From CAYLMG01 sp964493425 (lineage in GTDB: Bacteria > Planctomycetota > Phycisphaerae > Sedimentisphaerales > Anaerobacaceae): a stretch of DNA of 64,000 nt. The DNA lies in assembly GCA_964493425.1 (NCBI GenBank), contig CAZBMW010000010.1, forward strand, positions 1 to 64,000. Direction: 5' to 3'. The notes beneath the pieces were generated by a model. It was given only the letters and a program-made list of their open reading frames with translations. It made no database searches and was not told the origin of the DNA. The translations under genes and the position numbers were made by a program. Below, one piece after another: positions 45,433 to 54,150 of this stretch. The stretch's first letter is position 1. The number at the start of each line of letters is the position of its first letter.

Positions 45433-46270
45433 TGCTATTTACTACCTTAGTCACATCTACCATCTTAGATACGTCGTGGACGCGGAGGATTGAGACGCCT
45501 GCAGCAGCGCAGAGAGCAACAGCGGCAGCGGTTCCGAAAATGCGGTCTTTGGGATTTTCTTTGCCTGTGATTTGGCCTATAAAAGCCTTTCTGCTCGGGC
45601 CAGCGAGGACGCGCAAACCGGTTGCAACAAACTTATTAATACTTTTCAAAAGTAAAAGATTATGCTCAAGTGTCTTTCCAAAACCGATTCCCGGGTCAAT
45701 GAAAATCCATTCTTTCGGTATGCCGAACTGCTGAGCCTTTGCCGCCCTATCGAGCAAAAAGTGGAGAACCTCCATAACAACATCTTTATATTGCGGATTT
45801 TTCTGCATAGTCTGCGGCGTTCCCTGCATATGCATCAAAACAACCGGTATCTTACTGTCAGCAGCTAACCGCCCTACTCGCTCGTCACTCAACGCGGTAA
45901 TATCGTTTATCATAGAGGCTCCCGCATCGAGAGCAGCCTTGGCAACCTCAAAATTGTAAGTATCTATACTGATGGGGACATTAACTTGTTTTACGAGTGA
46001 TTTGATTACAGGTATGGCTCGTTTTATTTGCTCATTAGCTGACACCGGCGTAGCTGCCGGCCGGGTGGATTCCGCGCCAACGTCTATAATTGCTGCACCA
46101 TCGGCAGCCATCTTCAGCCCGTGCTCGACTGCCCTTTCAGTATCCAGAAACTCGCCGCCGTCACTGAAAGAATCCGGCGTGACATTCAGGATACCCATCA
46201 ACAGACGGCCCTTGGAAAAATCCAGCCTCTGTCCCGGCCAGGTCAAAATATCTTTTCTTTTCTTAGTCAC
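45422..46270 (-). CDS. folP: Dihydropteroate synthase
   Basis: A 282-residue TIM-barrel enzyme of folate synthesis that joins p-aminobenzoate to the pterin diphosphate. Motifs include LLMGILNVTPDSFSDGG, DVGAESTRP, SIDTYNFEVAKAAL, LMHMQGTP, DPGIGFGKT and a closing LRVHDV. Its first codons overlap the end of pdxB by 8 bases, so the two genes are co-transcribed. The 3' end overlaps the convergent lon gene by 11 bases. Confidence 0.95.
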   Translation of the reverse strand: MTKKRKDILTWPGQRLDFSKGRLLMGILNVTPDSFSDGGEFLDTERAVEHGLKMAADGAAIIDVGAESTRPAATPVSANEQIKRAIPVIKSLVKQVNVPISIDTYNFEVAKAALDAGASMINDITALSDERVGRLAADSKIPVVLMHMQGTPQTMQKNPQYKDVVMEVLHFLLDRAAKAQQFGIPKEWIFIDPGIGFGKTLEHNLLLLKSINKFVATGLRVLAGPSRKAFIGQITGKENPKDRIFGTAAAVALCAAAGVSILRVHDVSKMVDVTKVVNSINC

Positions 46271-47414
46271 CTGTTTCTACCTGAAAACCGATACCTTTTA
46301 TTTTTTCAATCAGCCTCCGGTCGATATTTTTGGCTAGTACCTTTGTATCTTGGAACTCTCTTCGCACAGGATATTCTCTTCTCAGTCGGTCAAAATAAGC
46401 AGACCTTTTATCAGCCGGTATTTTCAGTATATCTCGCAAAGCTGAATCATCATTTTTTATATCATATATCTTACTGACAACCTGCCGTAACTTTTCTTGC
46501 TCATTATCGTCACCGTCAATTTCTATGACCGGCACCGCAGGCTCCGGTAAAAAATCACATATATCTTTAACAGGTTTTAGGCCGAAATAATCACAGGCTG
46601 CCTTGTAAATCATAATCAATCCTGCTATTTTGCCCTCCAGAGAATAACCTGCTATGTGGGCAGTACCAATGTTAACCATCTCCAGAAGCTCAATATCGAT
46701 ATCCGGCTCATCTTCCCAGACATCAAGAACGGCAGCCTTTATTGAGCCGCTTTTAATTTTATCCTTTAAGGCCTCGGAATCCACCACGGGGCCTCTTGCT
46801 GTGTTGATAAAAATACAGCCGTTCTTAACCGAATCGAAAAATTTTTTATCAGCCAGATGATATGTTTTATCAATGCCTTCAAAGGTTAGCGGCGTATGAA
46901 GCGTAATAATATCACAATCAAATAAAGTCTCCAGAGGCAAATACTTCTTGTCGGCGGTCTTTCTAAATAAAGGCGGGTCATTTAAGAAAGGTTTAATTCC
47001 CAAAGCTTCGCATTTTTTTTCCACCCTGCTTCCGACATTGCCGACGCCGATTATGCCTATTGATTTACCCTCTAAAATAATGTCAAATTTCTTTGCAACT
47101 TCAAGAAGCGATGCTACAACATATTCAGCAACGCTGTTCGCATTCGAACCGGGAGCAGAAGCAAAACCGATATTCTTTTTGGCTAAAAAATCCGTGTCAA
47201 TATGCTCAAAACCGATTGTTGCAGTCGCGACAAACTTAATCCTGCTACCGGTAAGCAACTGTTCACCAACCTTTGTAATACTGCGAACCAAAAGAATATC
47301 TGCATCTCTCACAGCCGATGCTGAAATCGCCCTGCCGTCGATTGTCTGGACATCGCCAATCGACGAAAAACATTCCTTAACAAAAGCTATATTTTCATCA
47401 GCTATAATTTTCAT
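46263..47414 (-). CDS. pdxB: Erythronate-4-phosphate dehydrogenase
   Basis: A 383-residue D-2-hydroxyacid dehydrogenase of the PdxB branch. It has the NAD motif GIIGVGNVGSRV, the catalytic Arg in INTARGPVVDSEAL, Glu in WEDEPDID and His in TAHIAGYSLEGK. The extra C-terminal domain ends in FDRLRREYPVRREF, which ordinary family members lack and PdxB has. It acts in the DXP-dependent pyridoxal phosphate pathway. The N-terminal MKIIADENI is typical. It is divergent from the ferritin-like gene. Confidence 0.9.
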   Translation of the reverse strand: MKIIADENIAFVKECFSSIGDVQTIDGRAISASAVRDADILLVRSITKVGEQLLTGSRIKFVATATIGFEHIDTDFLAKKNIGFASAPGSNANSVAEYVVASLLEVAKKFDIILEGKSIGIIGVGNVGSRVEKKCEALGIKPFLNDPPLFRKTADKKYLPLETLFDCDIITLHTPLTFEGIDKTYHLADKKFFDSVKNGCIFINTARGPVVDSEALKDKIKSGSIKAAVLDVWEDEPDIDIELLEMVNIGTAHIAGYSLEGKIAGLIMIYKAACDYFGLKPVKDICDFLPEPAVPVIEIDGDDNEQEKLRQVVSKIYDIKNDDSALRDILKIPADKRSAYFDRLRREYPVRREFQDTKVLAKNIDRRLIEKIKGIGFQVETGD

Positions 47415-47490
47415 ATAAATTCGCCATTCAAAAATACTGTAAGTTTCGATATTTTACTTGTTTTACTTCTCATTTGCCACATATTATCCC

Positions 47491-47518
47491 TCGACAATAA
47501 GCGCCTCTAAAGTATAAT
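47491..47518 (+). promoter_or_regulatory. Sigma70-type promoter of the ferritin-like gene
   Basis: TCGACA at 47491-47496 and a perfect TATAAT at 47513-47518 are 16 bases apart. The leader would be about 50 bases and ends in GGAGGT, 8 bases before the ATG at 47574. No palindromic metal-regulator box is obvious next to it. Confidence 0.6.
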
Positions 47519-47573
47519 ACTCAAAACTGTAAAGGATATTAAAGTCAAAACATTAGTACGGAGGTACATAATT

Positions 47574-47870
47574 ATGCCGGAATTTTCAAACCCATTCAGC
47601 TGTCTTGCAAACGACAGAAAGGTTACAGAAGCCGAGCTAATCAGGGCAATCCGCTTTATGGTGGCGGCAGAGTACGAAGCTGTACAGTTATATATGCAGC
47701 TGGCGGAATCCACCGACAACAAACTGGCAAAAAAAGTGCTCATCGATATAGCCGACGAGGAACGAGTGCACGCGGGAGAATTTTTAAGGCTACTGCATCA
47801 ATTGGCGCCCGATGAGAAAAAGTTCTACGATGAAGGAACTGAGGAAGTCGAAGAAATGATAAACGAATAA
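47574..47870 (+). CDS. Encapsulated-ferritin-like small ferritin-family protein
   Basis: A 98-residue two-helix protein. The first helix has AIRFMVAAEYEAVQLYMQLAE and the second KVLIDIADEERVHAGEFLRLL. Glu at E33 (AAEYEA) and the EExxH of ADEERVH fit the diiron ligands of the EncFtn-like family; the closest known relative in pattern is the N-terminal ferritin domain fused to the Pyrococcus encapsulin. Such half-ferritins dimerise to form the ferroxidase centre. No encapsulin gene lies in the window, and the C-terminus (EEVEEMINE) shows no obvious cargo-loading peptide. A strong ribosome site GGAGGT is present. Confidence 0.8.
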   Translation: MPEFSNPFSCLANDRKVTEAELIRAIRFMVAAEYEAVQLYMQLAESTDNKLAKKVLIDIADEERVHAGEFLRLLHQLAPDEKKFYDEGTEEVEEMINE

Positions 47871-47915
47871 AAATCGCAGGCATAAAAACTAAACCTCAAA
47901 GCCTGCGATTTTAAC
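47870..47915. terminator. Convergent bidirectional terminator
   Basis: A perfect 12-base stem AAAATCGCAGGC (47870-47881) pairs with GCCTGCGATTTT (47901-47912), with a 19-base loop. The stem carries A's on one side and T's on the other, so it works in both directions. The 3' arm lies in the last codons of amrS and the 5' arm begins in the stop codon of the ferritin-like gene. Confidence 0.75.
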
Positions 47916-48926
47916 ACCACAGTCGGGACAGCAGCCGTCCTTGATATTACTGGCCCTGACTGTGTAGCCGAGCCGCTCGATGAGCAGCCTGTCGCAATTA
48001 TAACAATATGTGCTCTCGGTTTTCGAGCCGGGGACGTTGCCGAGATAAACATAGTGCAGACCCGCAGCCTTGCCGATTTCATACGCCCTTTCAAGGGTTT
48101 CGAGCGGCGTCGGAATCGAATCGGTATATTTATATTGAGGGTGGAACCTGCTTATATGCCAGGGAACATCCGCACCGGCTTTTGTCACAATAAATTCAGC
48201 CAATCGTTTTAACTCATCTTCCGAATCATTCTCATTCGGAACAATCAATGTGGTAACTTCAAGCCAGATATCGGTCTTTTTCGCAATATATTCAATCGTA
48301 TCAAGTACCGGCTGCAAATGCGCTTTGCATAGCCTGCTATAGTAATCCTCATTGAAAGCCTTCAAATCGATATTTATCCCGTCGAGCCAGTCTTTCGCAA
48401 AGTCGACCGCTTCGACTGTCTCGTAGCCGTTGCTGACAAAAACATTAGTAAGCCCCTTCTGCTTTGCAAGCTTTCCACAATCGGCACAAAGTTCCATAAA
48501 AATTGTCGGCTCTGTGTAGGTATAAGCGATCGATTTACAGCCGTAATTGACTGCAGCTTTTACTATTTTGTCCGGGCTTATCGCCTGGCCGTCAATCTCG
48601 CCCTGTTCGATGGCAGCCTGGCTTATCTGCCAGTTCTGACAAAAATCGCACTGGAAATTACAACCTTCCGTAGCGACTGAAAAACTGCTTGTCCCCGGCT
48701 GAAAATGGAACAAAGGCTTTTTCTCTATAGGGTCCGGATTGGCAGAACAAAGCTTGTCATAGGTAAGCGTATACAAAATTCCGTCAACATTTTTTCTAAC
48801 CCGGCATCGCCCTGCTTTTCCTTCAGCGATAAGACAACGATGATTGCACAAATAGCACTGAACCTTTTTACCCTCCGCTGCTTCCCACAACACGGCTTGT
48901 TTAAGATGGTCTGCCTTTTTTTCCAT
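47889..48926 (-). CDS. amrS: AmrS-like radical SAM enzyme (AmmeMemoRadiSam type)
   Basis: A 345-residue radical SAM protein of the PflA/AmrS group. It has an N-terminal CYLCNHRC with a nearby GRCRVR, the SAM-cluster motif CNFQCDFC, TYTEPTIFMEL, and a C-terminal zinc-ribbon (CYNC, CPDCG). AmrS-type proteins usually sit beside Memo and AMMECR1 genes; neither is in the window, so its partner is unknown. It overlaps the upstream FAD/FeS gene by 26 bases, suggesting translational coupling. Confidence 0.8.
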   Translation of the reverse strand: MEKKADHLKQAVLWEAAEGKKVQCYLCNHRCLIAEGKAGRCRVRKNVDGILYTLTYDKLCSANPDPIEKKPLFHFQPGTSSFSVATEGCNFQCDFCQNWQISQAAIEQGEIDGQAISPDKIVKAAVNYGCKSIAYTYTEPTIFMELCADCGKLAKQKGLTNVFVSNGYETVEAVDFAKDWLDGINIDLKAFNEDYYSRLCKAHLQPVLDTIEYIAKKTDIWLEVTTLIVPNENDSEDELKRLAEFIVTKAGADVPWHISRFHPQYKYTDSIPTPLETLERAYEIGKAAGLHYVYLGNVPGSKTESTYCYNCDRLLIERLGYTVRASNIKDGCCPDCGVKIAGFEV

Positions 48927-51774
48927 AACACTCTGCCAATAATTTTATTGGATGAACCGCCTTTTTGCCGCTTATATGTTCTATCTGCATACCGCAGGCT
49001 GCACATTCTGTCAATACTATTTTAGCTGGAGTCCGTTTCAAAGCATCTCTTAAATTCTCTGATATCTTTTCAGAAAGCTCGTATTTGTCCTTCTGCATCC
49101 CGAACGTACCCGCCAAGCCGCAACAGCCCGCCTTTAAATCATTAACCTTCAAACCACACAGCTTATCAAGAAGCTTTATACTCGCACCCGTTGTGCCAAG
49201 CGCAAATAAATGACAAGGTGCGTGATAAGCAAATTCACCTGTCAGCTTCTCCGCAGCAGGTTTTAATTTCCCCTCTTTATATAAATCAAAAAGATAATTC
49301 ATCAACTCGAATGTATTTTCTGAAACAAGTCCTGCATCCTCACCGGCGACAAAATGTCTTAGCCCCTTTTGCAGACAAAGAGCAGCACTGGGTTCGGAGC
49401 AGACGATTGCATAACCGGCTTTGACGGCCTGCGCCAGATGTCTTACATTGAAAGCCAAGTCCTTTTTTGCAGTTTTTATGTCACCATAACAAAGAGCAGG
49501 CAAAGGTACCGGACGCTGTTTCGGTAATATAACACCAATATCATTATGCCTCAAAAAATCAATCACAGCAAAGCCCAACTCGTGGTCATTATAATTGACG
49601 AACGTATCAACAAAATAAGCGACCTTTCCAGCCGGTTTTTCAACCGCTCCGAGCTTTGCAAGGTACTTTCTCGCCCTTTTCAAAAAGCTGCCCCGACTAA
49701 AAACAGGCATTTGTCTGCGCCTGTCAAGACCGGCTGCTTTTTCGAGAAGCCACTTAAAAGGACGAATCCGCATAATAAAATTAGTAAGACTGCTAAACTT
49801 ACTACCAAGCACACTAAGATAACGATTCCTCGATAAAGTAAATTCTGCCCTTTTCAATCCCTTGCGCTTAACATATTGAGCTCGCGCAGCAACCATCAAT
49901 TTCGAAACATCAACACCGGAGGGACATTCGATAGAACAGAGTTTGCAATTTATGCATAAATCCAGAAACTTTTTGAACTCGTCTGACTCAAAATCCTTTT
50001 CATTTATTTTGCCCTTCATCCATAAATTCAGAACATTAGCCTTCGCTCTCGTACTGCCAAGCTCGTCATCGAGCGCTCTGAAAACAGGACACAGGCGTAA
50101 ATCTGTTTCTTTAGTCAGACACAGGCCGCAGCCGTTGCACCGCTCAAGCTCGGTTAAAAGCTCATCACCTTCAAAAAGAAGGTCGGTTTGCAACCTTTCG
50201 GGCAAAAATTCGTCTTCGGCTTTTAAGTCTTTTATCATAATATCAGGGTCACTGTTGATAATCTTGCCGGGATTCATAATGCCAGCAGGATCAAAAATAT
50301 TTTTTATCCTGCATAAAACGTCGTAGAATTCGTCTCCGAACTGGCTCCTGACAAAAGCGGCCCTGACGAGGCCGTCCGCGTGCTCACCACTTATTGAACC
50401 GCCGAGAGACCAGGCAAGTGAAAATACCTCATTGGCAACTGCAACCATTTTCTGCACATCTGTCTGCCGGCTCAAATCAAGGTAAGGCCTGATATGCAGC
50501 TCGCCGTCACCCGCATGGCCATAATAAGAAAGAGAAATTCCATAGCGTTTGCCGATTCTTCCTATGCCGGAAATATATTCAGCAAGTTTACTTTTGTCCA
50601 CAGATACATCTTCAATGAATGGGACAGGGCGCTTTCTTGTCCTTTTTCTGTCGAGCAAAGGCACAGCGTCATTGCGTGACTTCCACAATCTGTTTTGCTG
50701 TTCAGTATCAAAAATAATTTTTCGATTAATGGCGAGCTTCCCAACCGCAGAATTTGTTTTTTCGATTTTTTCTTTTACCTGCTGCTCTGCATCGCCTGCA
50801 TGCTCAACCAGAAGAACGGCCTCTGCCGAAGGCAGAATGTCCCTGTATTGAGGCAGAGCATCCCTGGCCATATCCAGTAAAGTTTTATCCATCAGCTCAC
50901 AGGCTGACGCTGAGCTATCCACAATAACAACTGCCGCGTGCGCCATCTTTTCGAGCGAATCAAACTCAAGCTGCAGCAGAACCTTTACCCGCGGCAATTC
51001 GACTGTTCTGAGCTTGATTTTTGTAAATATCGCAAGTGTCCCTTCAGAGCCTGCTAAAAGTTTTGCCATATCAATTCTACCGTTGCGACAAATTCCAGCG
51101 ATGTTATAACCGCTACGATTACGCTTCGAGTGTGGAAGAGCTTTTTTTATAACTTCTTCATTATCAGATAATACTGCCAGACATTTTCCAGCTATTAAAC
51201 CGGCGGTGCCCGATTTTTCCGAAGGTTCAAAATCATTTTGAAACTCAACCACACTGCCGTCTGACAAAACCGTTTCAAGGGATTCGACGTAATCGGCCAT
51301 ATAACCGTATTGAAGAGAATGGGCACCTGTCGCATTATTGGCAACGCAGCCGCCGATTACGGCTCTGTTGGATGTGGATGGGTCTGGACCAATTTTCCTC
51401 TTGTATTGTGAAAGGAAACCATTCAAATCATCAAGCACTACACCAGGCTGAGTAAAAACAATCTTACCATTTTGCTCGGCGGAAATTATTCTATTCATAT
51501 ACCGTCGTATATCAAGAACGATACCGCTGGAAAGCGACTCTCCTGCCACGCCGCTCCCGGCACCACGCGCCACAACAGGTACATTATTCTCAGCGGCATA
51601 TTTTACAGTTGCAACAATATCATCGATGTCACGAGGAACAAGAACACAGGCCGGTATTATTCTGTAAATGCTTGCATCACTGCTGTAAGCAGCCCTGTGC
51701 AGCATGTCAACAAAAACGTCGCCACGCACGATTTGCCCTAAGTCACCCCCAATATCTGCTGATGTTTTCTTCAT
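48901..51774 (-). CDS. FAD-binding and iron-sulfur D-lactate dehydrogenase-like protein (GlcD-GlpC fusion)
   Basis: About 957 residues in two parts. Residues 1-530 form a PCMH-type FAD domain (ARGAGSGVAGESL, NNATGAHS) with a C-terminal FAD-oxidase domain. The rest has two ferredoxin-like clusters (CNGCGLC, CINCKLCSIECP) and CCG domains (APCHLF, CCGLAGTFG). Such fusions oxidise D-lactate, glycolate or another 2-hydroxyacid and pass electrons to the membrane. I use ATG 51774; an in-frame GTG at 51798 would overlap mlaF. Neither start has a good ribosome site. Confidence 0.82.
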   Translation of the reverse strand: MKKTSADIGGDLGQIVRGDVFVDMLHRAAYSSDASIYRIIPACVLVPRDIDDIVATVKYAAENNVPVVARGAGSGVAGESLSSGIVLDIRRYMNRIISAEQNGKIVFTQPGVVLDDLNGFLSQYKRKIGPDPSTSNRAVIGGCVANNATGAHSLQYGYMADYVESLETVLSDGSVVEFQNDFEPSEKSGTAGLIAGKCLAVLSDNEEVIKKALPHSKRNRSGYNIAGICRNGRIDMAKLLAGSEGTLAIFTKIKLRTVELPRVKVLLQLEFDSLEKMAHAAVVIVDSSASACELMDKTLLDMARDALPQYRDILPSAEAVLLVEHAGDAEQQVKEKIEKTNSAVGKLAINRKIIFDTEQQNRLWKSRNDAVPLLDRKRTRKRPVPFIEDVSVDKSKLAEYISGIGRIGKRYGISLSYYGHAGDGELHIRPYLDLSRQTDVQKMVAVANEVFSLAWSLGGSISGEHADGLVRAAFVRSQFGDEFYDVLCRIKNIFDPAGIMNPGKIINSDPDIMIKDLKAEDEFLPERLQTDLLFEGDELLTELERCNGCGLCLTKETDLRLCPVFRALDDELGSTRAKANVLNLWMKGKINEKDFESDEFKKFLDLCINCKLCSIECPSGVDVSKLMVAARAQYVKRKGLKRAEFTLSRNRYLSVLGSKFSSLTNFIMRIRPFKWLLEKAAGLDRRRQMPVFSRGSFLKRARKYLAKLGAVEKPAGKVAYFVDTFVNYNDHELGFAVIDFLRHNDIGVILPKQRPVPLPALCYGDIKTAKKDLAFNVRHLAQAVKAGYAIVCSEPSAALCLQKGLRHFVAGEDAGLVSENTFELMNYLFDLYKEGKLKPAAEKLTGEFAYHAPCHLFALGTTGASIKLLDKLCGLKVNDLKAGCCGLAGTFGMQKDKYELSEKISENLRDALKRTPAKIVLTECAACGMQIEHISGKKAVHPIKLLAECYGKKGRPS

Positions 51775-51784
51775 CTGCACTTTT

Positions 51785-52639
51785 TCACTTTGAATCACGT
51801 GGCTGTAACTTCAAATGGTTGGCGACACCGCCGGTTCGCAACACTTCAAGCTCTTCACTACTGACCCGGCCGTTGATAAACTGCTGAACAACGCCGTCAG
51901 AATGATGGCGGATAAAATCTGCGTCACCATCAGCGATAATTTTACCTTTATGCAGCATAATAATACGGTCTGCTATTTTATATGCGCTTGTCATATCGTG
52001 GGTTACGGCAACACTTGTCAGGCCGAGACCTTTTTGTAATTTTAAGATAAGCTCGTTAATTATATCTGCACGAATGGGGTCCAGTCCTGTTGTTGGCTCA
52101 TCATATAATATCACTTCGGGATTCAAGGCTATTGCTCGCGCCAGTGCAACTCTTTTGCGCTGCCCTCCAGAAAGCTGAGCCGGAAAGTAATTTTGAAAAC
52201 CATCAAGACCAACTAATGACAGTTTCGATTTGACAAGTTCTTCAAGACCGCTCACCTTCTTCGTCTTATAACTCTGCCTTACAGGAAACAATATATTTTC
52301 AGCTACGGTTAGGCTGTCAAATAAGGCACCGCCCTGAAAAAGAAAGCCGTAATTCATTCGTATCTTATCCAACTGTTCTTCCTCAAGCTTATCTATGCGC
52401 TGTCCCTTGAAATAGACTTTGCCCGAATTCGGTCGCAATAAAGCTATTAAATGCTTTATCAGAACAGTCTTGCCACAGCCGCTCGGACCTATTACTACAG
52501 TGGTCATGCCTTTCTCTATCGTCAGGTCAATATTATCGAGGACAACATTGTTGCCGAACTTCTTAGTGACATTTTCCAAAGAAATTATACCATCGCCCTT
52601 CCAAGACTTAGAATTTTTTCCCTGTGCCTGTGTTTCCAT
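51785..52639 (-). CDS. mlaF: MlaF-type ABC transporter ATP-binding protein
   Basis: A 284-residue ABC ATPase. It has Walker A GPSGCGKT, the signature LSGGQRKR, Walker B VILYDEPTTGLDP and an H-loop in VTHDM. The closest pattern is MlaF/Mkl, which moves phospholipids or hopanoids between membranes with MlaE and an MCE protein. It ends 10 bases before the next gene. The hydrophilic N-terminal 15 residues are not typical of the family. MlaD/MCE is absent from the window. Confidence 0.88.
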   Translation of the reverse strand: METQAQGKNSKSWKGDGIISLENVTKKFGNNVVLDNIDLTIEKGMTTVVIGPSGCGKTVLIKHLIALLRPNSGKVYFKGQRIDKLEEEQLDKIRMNYGFLFQGGALFDSLTVAENILFPVRQSYKTKKVSGLEELVKSKLSLVGLDGFQNYFPAQLSGGQRKRVALARAIALNPEVILYDEPTTGLDPIRADIINELILKLQKGLGLTSVAVTHDMTSAYKIADRIIMLHKGKIIADGDADFIRHHSDGVVQQFINGRVSSEELEVLRTGGVANHLKLQPRDSK

Positions 52640-52701
52640 TTACCCTTGTATAACCTCTTAAAATTTAAGCAACACAGTATATTGTTAACACAAACGTTCT
52701 A

Positions 52702-53511
52702 CTAAAGCAAACTTCTTACTGGCCAGAGGGTATTGTAAATCGCCTTAAAAATCACAACGAGTGCAAAATCGAGGGCCAGTATTGAAATAAAGCTGGCAAC
52801 AAAAGCCTCTGTACAGGCCTGTCCAACCCCGTGAGCTCCTTCCCTGCAGGTAAAACCCTTGTAACAGCTTATGGCTGCAATAGCTGCTCCAAAGAAAAAT
52901 CCCTTTACTACGCCGATACTCAAATCCCATAACTCAACGCCCTGTGCACTGTACTCCCAGTAAGGATGGCTGTTAATATGAAGATGATACACGCTGACGA
53001 AGAAACCTCCAAGGCTACACATCAGGTCGGCAAAAATAATCAGGATAGGCGTCAGCAGTAGACAGGCCAGAATCCGCGGTGCAACAAGATACCGCATCGG
53101 GTCCGTACCCATACTCCTGACAGCTTCAATCTGTTCGGTAACTTTCATCGTACCCAGTTCAGCGGTTAATGCGCCGCCGACTCGCCCCGCAAGCATAACC
53201 GCAGCAAGAACGGGACCAAGCTCCTTTACACCGGAAATATTAATTAAGACACCAAGTCTCTCCTCAAGACCCATAGATGCAAGCTGATCATAAGCCTGAA
53301 TCGCAAGCGTCATTCCGACAAAAGCACCAGTTATCATTATAACTGGCATAGACCGTACGCCTATAATATACATCTGTGTCCAAATCAAAGGGTACGCCGC
53401 GGGTTTGAAACAGCTTGCTATGGAAACAACTAGAGACCGCCAAACGAATCTGCTGAACTGACCTGTTTTTTCCACATCATTTACAAAACTGCCACTAAGT
53501 GTGACTGCCAT
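52702..53511 (-). CDS. mlaE: MlaE-type ABC transporter permease
   Basis: A 269-residue permease of the MlaE/YrbE family with five or six membrane helices. The conserved core reads MITGAFVGMTLAIQAYDQL, followed by ELGPVLAAVMLAGRVGGALTAELGTMKVTEQIEAVRSMG. This pairs with MlaF for lipid trafficking across the envelope. A GGAG ribosome site lies about 10 bases before the ATG at 53511. It is the first gene of the mlaE-mlaF-FAD/FeS-amrS run, preceded by a long AT-rich leader. Confidence 0.88.
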   Translation of the reverse strand: MAVTLSGSFVNDVEKTGQFSRFVWRSLVVSIASCFKPAAYPLIWTQMYIIGVRSMPVIMITGAFVGMTLAIQAYDQLASMGLEERLGVLINISGVKELGPVLAAVMLAGRVGGALTAELGTMKVTEQIEAVRSMGTDPMRYLVAPRILACLLLTPILIIFADLMCSLGGFFVSVYHLHINSHPYWEYSAQGVELWDLSIGVVKGFFFGAAIAAISCYKGFTCREGAHGVGQACTEAFVASFISILALDFALVVIFKAIYNTLWPVRSLL

Positions 53512-54150
53512 AATATTAACTCCTATAATAAAAATTAATTTCCCTTTAAGGATTTAAGAATAATAAATTTATTATGAACCATAATTTTATTTAAGCTAAA
53601 ATAATACAATACTTGGCGTACAAAAACAACATCCATCCCGCATTATCATAACTCTCTATCCTTTGGTTAATTTCAAACAAAACTGCTGCCGATCTAAATT
53701 TTTTTCTTTTTACCATTTTGTAAAGTTAATTCAAGCCGCAACTTAATTACTAATGAATGCCAATTATTATACTCAATCTCTTTCCTTAAAATGTTTTTCA
53801 CATTCTTCATTACATATAAGTGATTCCAGCAATCTCTTTAACAATTTTCTCTTAATCCAACCTCTGTCCACCTTTTAATTTTCAAAATATCATAACTTTA
53901 TTGAAAATCCATAACTTTTATTATCCGAGTTATTTCCAAAATCAATAAACCAAAGTCCCAAAAAAACCTTTTTATTGGCTAATAAAAAAAAGATTTTCCA
54001 AGAAAGAGAAAAAACTTTGTTCATCTTACGTATATTACCTACATTACCTAAAGTTTTCAAAACAACATTGCCGAAACTTATATTACCTATTTTAACATTG
54101 GTTTATAGTATAAATTTGACATAAGAACACATAACAAAGGGGTATAAATC
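53512..54150. other. 639-base AT-rich gene-free spacer
   Basis: No convincing reading frame on either strand. The spacer is strikingly AT-rich compared with its neighbours. It contains one near-consensus promoter on the - strand (54033-54061) and three copies of ATTACCTA (54035, 54044 and 54082). I do not see the promoter for the + strand cobalamin-fold gene, only its ribosome site AAAGGGG before the ATG at 54151. Confidence 0.6.
54033..54061 (-). promoter_or_regulatory. Sigma70-type promoter, upstream of mlaE
   Basis: On the - strand TTGAAA (54056-54061) is followed after 17 bases by TAATAT (54033-54038). The same hexamers and spacing occur upstream of the 6S RNA. Transcription would start near 54026 and run about 515 bases before the mlaE ATG. 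Confidence 0.5.

Noticed and set aside
53974..54025. A 17-codon micro-frame directly after the - strand promoter before mlaE
   Set aside because: It has no ribosome site, and its Phe/Leu-rich sequence is what T-rich DNA gives by chance.
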